Shown here: positions 15,809 to 19,356 of the stretch, piece after piece | How the letters are laid out: every line of letters begins with the position of its first letter | Position numbering within the stretch: the stretch's first letter is position 1 | NCBI GenBank assembly: GCA_029983495.1 | Contig: JASBZJ010000008.1 | Coordinates: 1 to 19,356, forward strand | DNA from: Porphyromonas sp. | GTDB taxonomy: Bacteria > Bacteroidota > Bacteroidia > Bacteroidales > Porphyromonadaceae | DNA length: 19,356 nucleotides | Reading direction: 5' to 3' | Position numbers and translations under genes: made by a program | The notes under the pieces: generated by a model | What the model was told of the DNA's origin: nothing | The model's input: only the letters and a program-made list of their open reading frames with translations | Databases searched by the model: none

Positions 15809-16936
15809 ATGGCTGTTATAGATGTTATAATAGTAAACTACAAAGTTCCCTTGTTTGTTGAACAAACTATTAAGTCAGTTCTTGCAGCAAGTAAAAACAT
15901 CCCAACTGCTATATGGGTTGTAGATAATAATTCAAATGACAATAGTGTTCCATATTTAAAAGCACGTTTTCCCGAAGTAAACTATATTTCCAATACTGAA
16001 AATGTTGGTTTTTCGAAGGCGAATAACCAGGCTATTCGTAGTTCGTCAGCTCCTTTTGTACTATTACTTAACCCCGATACAATTATTGGTGAAAATACAT
16101 TAGTAGCCTGCCTTGAGGAAATGAACAATAACACTGCATGTGGAGCTATAGGAATAAGAATGCACGATGCTGAGGGAAACTACAAACCCGAGTGCCGAAG
16201 AGGCTCCTTTTCGTTATGGAACACTTGCTGTAAAATAATAGGGTTAAGTTCGAAATTCCCTAACTGCCACCTTTTTAATGGTTACTATATGGGGTTAAAT
16301 GAAAAACATAAAGCAGGTAAAGCAAATATACTCTGTGGAGCATTTATGTTTATGCGTCGCCAAGCCCTAGAAAAGGCAGGTTTACTCGATGAACGATTCT
16401 TTATGTATGGCGAAGATGTCGACCTTTCGTACAGCATTACTAAAAATGGTTATAACATCCGTTACCTACCTATTCCTATGCTACATTATAAAGGCGAAAG
16501 CGAAAGTGCAGCTTTTAATTCTAAACGCTATTACCCAGCTTTTTATGGTGCTATGCTTTTGTTCTATCAAAAACATCACCCAAACAACATATTTATGCAA
16601 GCTATTGTAAAACATGTTGTTCAATGGAAGATTAAACAAAGCCTGAAAAAGAATTATTCCAAGGAAAAAAGACCGATTGATACGTATAACCTTTATCACT
16701 ATAACTTAAACGATCCTTTTCCCAACCTACCCAGTGGTACCACTATTATTGTTGAACCCACCCCTGGTACTTATCAAAAACTACTAAACTTAATTGCACA
16801 TAGCGAGGGCAAACAATACACTTTTATTACTCATTATCCGAACTGTAGTACACAAGGGCTTCAACCTACAATACCTTATCGCTCTTTGGATGAAGGGATA
16901 ACCTTGTCTCCAGGTGGCTTAGTAAAGCTATTATAG
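15809..16936 (+). CDS. Family 2 glycosyltransferase, rhamnosyltransferase-like
   Basis: The GT-A nucleotide-sugar transferase motifs are clear in this 375-residue protein: VNYK (9-12), VVDNNSNDNS (37-46), NVGFSKANNQAI (65-76), LLNPDT (86-91), GAFMFMRRQAL (177-187) and the acceptor-side FFMYGEDVDLSY (197-208). The set is that of the WbbL/RfbF-like GT2 group, which adds rhamnose or other sugars to cell-surface glycans. No membrane helix is evident. About 100 C-terminal residues after the catalytic domain (from around 275) include TTIIVEPTPGTYQKLL and match no domain I can name. It starts 68 bases after yidD, alone and without other polysaccharide genes, so the target is unknown. The candidate origin follows its stop. 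Confidence 0.9.
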   Translation: MAVIDVIIVNYKVPLFVEQTIKSVLAASKNIPTAIWVVDNNSNDNSVPYLKARFPEVNYISNTENVGFSKANNQAIRSSSAPFVLLLNPDTIIGENTLVACLEEMNNNTACGAIGIRMHDAEGNYKPECRRGSFSLWNTCCKIIGLSSKFPNCHLFNGYYMGLNEKHKAGKANILCGAFMFMRRQALEKAGLLDERFFMYGEDVDLSYSITKNGYNIRYLPIPMLHYKGESESAAFNSKRYYPAFYGAMLLFYQKHHPNNIFMQAIVKHVVQWKIKQSLKKNYSKEKRPIDTYNLYHYNLNDPFPNLPSGTTIIVEPTPGTYQKLLNLIAHSEGKQYTFITHYPNCSTQGLQPTIPYRSLDEGITLSPGGLVKLL

Positions 16937-17035
16937 CATCATGTTCATAACTTAGCAAATACCTGTCGATAACCCGTTCAAAACTTTTCAATCATCTTGT
17001 AACATAAATAAAAACCTCCATTTCCATAATAATTA

Positions 17036-17059
17036 AACTCGTTAATAGCAAGCCGAGTT
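17036..17059. repeat. Short inverted repeat beside the DnaA-box-like cluster
   Basis: AACTCG (17036-17041) and CGAGTT (17054-17059) are exact reverse complements around 12 bases. It lies four bases before a longer inverted repeat. It is short enough to be chance. Confidence 0.3.
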
Positions 17060-17062
17060 ACT

Positions 17063-17083
17063 GAAAGTTTTCGACAAACTTTC
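17063..17083. repeat. Perfect 8-bp inverted repeat centred on a DnaA-box-like site
   Basis: GAAAGTTT (17063-17070) and AAACTTTC (17076-17083) are exact reverse complements around TCGAC. The TTTTCGACA nonamer (17068-17076) runs through the centre. The palindrome could be a hairpin on single-stranded DNA or a binding site for a dimeric protein that competes with DnaA. Confidence 0.45.
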
Positions 17084-17420
17084 AACAGAATTATCGACAG
17101 CGGAATGAAATAAATAACTCATTAATAAACAGCATATTAAATGATATATAAATATAGTTATCGACATTATCGACAGTGATATTACTATTACTATACCCTT
17201 TAGAGTTTTCAAATAGGTTATCATTATGATGATGTAGATGAAGTTTGTACGGTTCGTTACAGAATACCAACAAAATGAAATGTGCAAACATAGAACTGCA
17301 TTGAATGATGTTCGTTTTACCTTATAATAAGTTTGCTAAGTATGATACTGTGGTATTAGTAGCTTTAATGAGTTTGTTGGCAGTATAAATACCTATTCCT
17401 TAGGGCAACGATTTTCTTTG

Positions 17421-17428
17421 TAAATTTG
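17421..17428 (+). promoter_or_regulatory. Promoter element for dapA
   Basis: TAAATTTG followed by C is a perfect TAnnTTTG element, 37 bases before the dapA ATG, giving a leader of about 30 bases. A TTG at the right distance upstream is missing. Confidence 0.45.
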
Positions 17429-17465
17429 CTTGTAATATATAACTAAAAAGCGTTCTACTACAGCC

Positions 17466-18407
17466 ATGCATTACCCAGCCAATATACAACATAATCAAGC
17501 CCTTTTTTGTGGAACAGGAGTTGCTTTAGCAACACCTTTTACTACTGAAGGCGATATCGATTACCCTTCCTTTGAGCGTTTACTCGAAAGAGTACTCGAG
17601 GCAAACGTTGAAAATCTTATACTATTTGGAACTACTGGCGAATCGCCTACTATAACTCCTAAGGAGCGTATTGAGGCTACTAAGTTTGTTATCAATAGGG
17701 TTAAGAGTACTACTACTAACCTTGTAGTTGGTATGGCTTCGAACAATACCGCTTTGCTTGTAGATTTAATTAAGCAAAGTAACTTTGAGGGCATTGATGG
17801 ATTGTTATCATCAACACCTTTCTATAATAAACCATCACAGGAAGGGCTTTTTCAGCATTTCTCGGCTATTGCTGAGGTTTCGCCTGTACCTATAATTGTT
17901 TACAATATCCCTGGGCGTACGGGGTGCGATTTACTTCCTAATACGCTATTGAAACTTCGTAATAAATACCCTACTAAAATTGTTGCTGTAAAGGAATCGA
18001 GTGGAAAAGTAGAACGTGTGAAAGAGCTTGTTACTATGCTCGATAACAAGTTTACAGTTTTAAGTGGTGATGATTGTCACACGCTTGAGTTTTTGAAAGT
18101 GGGTGCCAAAGGAGCTGTTTCGGTTGTTGCCAATGCATTTCCTAACGTGGTAAAAAATATTATCGACGAAGTGTTGCAAAACGTTGAGTCGATTCCAGAG
18201 CATGCTTTACAACTTGATGAGGATTGCTGTGAGCTTTACCATGTATTATTCGAGGATGGTAATCCTGCGGGTATAAAAGCTTTGCTTAAACGAATTGGTG
18301 TAATAGAAAACGATACTTTACGCCTACCCTTAGTGCCTATTTGTACCGAAACCCAAAAGCACCTAAATAAAGTTGTTGATGCTTTACATAGCTGTGGTTA
18401 TTGCTAA
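17466..18407 (+). CDS. dapA: 4-hydroxy-tetrahydrodipicolinate synthase
   Basis: DapA condenses pyruvate with aspartate-4-semialdehyde, the first step specific to the lysine/diaminopimelate pathway that feeds peptidoglycan. The 313-residue TIM-barrel protein has GVALATPF (18-25), the pyruvate-binding GTTGESPT (55-62), the proton-relay tyrosine in YNIPGRTG (Tyr146) and the Schiff-base lysine in VAVKESSG (Lys176). GDD (201-203) and NPAGIKALL near the C-terminus also fit. N-acetylneuraminate lyase is a relative but lacks this GTTGES/YNIPGRT combination. It has its own promoter element in the candidate origin region. No terminator is visible before the restriction gene 43 bases downstream. Confidence 0.95.
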   Translation: MHYPANIQHNQALFCGTGVALATPFTTEGDIDYPSFERLLERVLEANVENLILFGTTGESPTITPKERIEATKFVINRVKSTTTNLVVGMASNNTALLVDLIKQSNFEGIDGLLSSTPFYNKPSQEGLFQHFSAIAEVSPVPIIVYNIPGRTGCDLLPNTLLKLRNKYPTKIVAVKESSGKVERVKELVTMLDNKFTVLSGDDCHTLEFLKVGAKGAVSVVANAFPNVVKNIIDEVLQNVESIPEHALQLDEDCCELYHVLFEDGNPAGIKALLKRIGVIENDTLRLPLVPICTETQKHLNKVVDALHSCGYC

Positions 18408-18450
18408 ATAACGATGTTCAATTCTTTATCTCGTAAAAATGTAACTTGCC

Positions 18451-19188
18451 GTGAGAGACTATAAATTAGGCTTTATTTCAAACGAAAAAATATTTGAACA
18501 TGTAAAGCGCACAGTACAGGAATATCGTACAAGTATTAACCTAGCATCGTTCAATAGAAATATTGTTGACCCTATAAAACTTACTTTTGATTCGAAGATT
18601 TATGGGAAGAGTTTTGAAGAAACTATTGCTGATGAATGTTTACGTCAAATAGATAAAAGTAATACCAATAAAATAGGATACTTTCACCAGAACCTTTTTG
18701 CTTTTGCAGACGATGGGTGGGAAGTTCCAAGGGAAGGCTTTGATTTGCTAAACAGAGAAAGGCATATATATGTAGAGATGAAGAATAAGCATAACACAAT
18801 GAATGCTGCTTCATCCCAGAAAACTTATATGAAAATGCAAAACCAACTTTTAGTGGATGATAAAGCTTTATGTTTATTAGTTGAGGTAATTGCAAAGCGA
18901 TCGCAAGATGTAAAGTGGAAAACTTCGGTTGATAAGCAATCATACTCCCATGATAGAATAAGAAAAGTATCAATTGATAGGTTTTATGATATTGTTTTTC
19001 AGGATAAATTAGCCTTTTATAAACTATGTGTTTCATTACCTATTATTTTTGATGACGTATTAGAAGAACTATCGTACTCGGGAATAGAGAATAGTGTTTA
19101 TGATGAACTTTCAGAACTTTCTCCTAACTTATTTGGCAGTTTATTTCGCTTTGCGTTTCGAACATACGAAGGATTTGATAACTTTTAG
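18451..19188 (+). CDS. Eco47II-family type II restriction endonuclease
   Basis: This 245-residue protein resembles Eco47II-type endonucleases, whose characterised members cut GGNCC. The PD-(D/E)xK nuclease core is visible as GFDLLNRERHIYVEMKNKHN, with Asp98, Glu109 and Lys111 as likely catalytic residues. TFDSKIYGKS (45-54), RQIDKSNTNKIGYFHQN (65-81) and QKTYMKMQN (123-131) are also family-like. The start is GTG at 18451: an in-frame TAA at 18442-18444 rules out anything further upstream, and the next ATG would delete the conserved N-terminus and the catalytic Asp98. No Shine-Dalgarno site is seen. The following gene starts two bases after the stop, as in a compact restriction-modification operon. 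Codon use looks more AT-rich than in dapA, which fits acquisition. Site specificity is inferred from the family only. Confidence 0.85.
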   Translation: MRDYKLGFISNEKIFEHVKRTVQEYRTSINLASFNRNIVDPIKLTFDSKIYGKSFEETIADECLRQIDKSNTNKIGYFHQNLFAFADDGWEVPREGFDLLNRERHIYVEMKNKHNTMNAASSQKTYMKMQNQLLVDDKALCLLVEVIAKRSQDVKWKTSVDKQSYSHDRIRKVSIDRFYDIVFQDKLAFYKLCVSLPIIFDDVLEELSYSGIENSVYDELSELSPNLFGSLFRFAFRTYEGFDNF

Positions 19189-19190
19189 AT

Positions 19191-19356
19191 ATGGATAATT
19201 CTGTAAGTCTTAGCAATATTGCTCAGCTTTTAGGGGTATCGAAGGCTACCATATTAAAATGGAAAGAAAATGGTAAGCTTATTCCTCAGAAAGATCTCTT
19301 TGGTAATGTTTTCTATGATCTTAGAAGTTCTAGGGGAATTCCTGAAATAGATGCTA
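19191..19356 (+). CDS. 5' part of probable cognate DNA methyltransferase with helix-turn-helix N-terminus (cut by window edge)
   Basis: ATG at 19191 opens a frame that is still open at the end of the window, 55 codons later. Residues 6-32 (LSNIAQLLGVSKATILKWKENGKL and flanks) form a clear MerR/excisionase-like helix-turn-helix. Some cytosine-5 methyltransferases of GGNCC systems carry such an N-terminal extension, and the gene follows an Eco47II-type endonuclease by two bases, so a methyltransferase is the best guess. The catalytic motifs lie beyond the window. A stand-alone transcriptional controller (C-protein-like) is the alternative. Confidence 0.6.
   Translation, partial: MDNSVSLSNIAQLLGVSKATILKWKENGKLIPQKDLFGNVFYDLRSSRGIPEIDA

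Larger units (their letters stand above)
16942..17193 (+). other. Candidate chromosomal replication origin (oriC): DnaA-box-like cluster with DnaA-trio-like tract
   Basis: This part of a 529-base AT-rich gap holds repeated nonamers close to the DnaA box TTATCCACA. TTATCGACA is exact at 17091-17099, 17158-17166 and 17167-17175, and inverted at 16964-16972. Looser copies are TTTTCGACA (17068-17076), CTTTCAACA (17079-17087) and inverted TTATGAACA (16942-16950). The last two exact copies are in direct tandem. Six bases later comes TTACTATTACTA (17182-17193). Its complement reads 3'-AAT GAT AAT GAT-5', which fits the 3'-[G/A]A[T/A]-5' DnaA-trio rule and its known position beside DnaA boxes. AT-rich sequence follows. 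The repeated box has G instead of C at position 6, a departure from consensus. Origin function is inferred. The rest of the gap, to 17465, holds a dapA promoter element. Confidence 0.55.

Noticed and set aside
16942..17193. Repeated nonamers as plasmid iterons or a CRISPR array
   Set aside because: The copies occur in both orientations with irregular spacing, there are no uniform spacers or longer repeats, no rep or cas gene is near, and both flanks are housekeeping genes.
17042..17291. Minus-strand open frames in the glycosyltransferase-dapA gap
   Set aside because: They consist of AT-rich sequence translating to Ile/Tyr/Asn/His-rich peptides, overlap the repeat cluster, and show no domain or promoter.

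Overview
The window reads as a chromosomal segment of a Bacteroidota bacterium, most likely from the order Bacteroidales. The support is a TonB-dependent receptor with a carboxypeptidase-regulatory-like N-terminus, a DUF4271 membrane protein beside hemD, the ftsY-rimO-HU/LysM gene order, carboxynorspermidine decarboxylase, promoters of the TTG-N19-TAnnTTTG type, and almost no Shine-Dalgarno sequences. GC looks close to 40% in the lines I sampled. All housekeeping reading frames are intact.

Layout. Positions 1-61 probably hold the tail of a plus-strand gene. A CapA-family metallophosphatase (276-1328) is read leftwards. A divergent intergenic region (1329-1989) carries a promoter for each direction, a structured leader and a possible 51-codon arginine-rich ORF. 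Next is a three-gene catabolic operon: rocD, ctlX and pruA (1990-5871). Together these convert citrulline to ornithine, then glutamate semialdehyde, then glutamate. The operon ends in a hairpin pair including a good intrinsic terminator.

A second plus-strand run starts from a promoter almost touching the start codon of nspC (polyamine synthesis). It continues through ftsY (SRP receptor), rimO (ribosomal protein S12 methylthiotransferase) and an unusual membrane protein with two HU-like folds, one membrane helix and a C-terminal LysM. A TonB-dependent receptor, DUF4271, hemD, rnpA and yidD follow, the last three overlapping. A family 2 glycosyltransferase closes this block.

The 529-base AT-rich gap 16937-17465 is the most striking non-coding stretch. 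It holds three or more exact TTATCGACA nonamers plus variants. Two of them are in direct tandem and are followed at once by TTACTATTACTA, which fits the DnaA-trio pattern of bacterial origins. I read it as a candidate chromosomal origin (oriC). dapA follows.

The right end starts an Eco47II-type restriction-modification cassette: a GTG-started endonuclease and, two bases later, the first 55 codons of a gene with a helix-turn-helix N-terminus that is probably the cognate methyltransferase. It is cut by the window edge.
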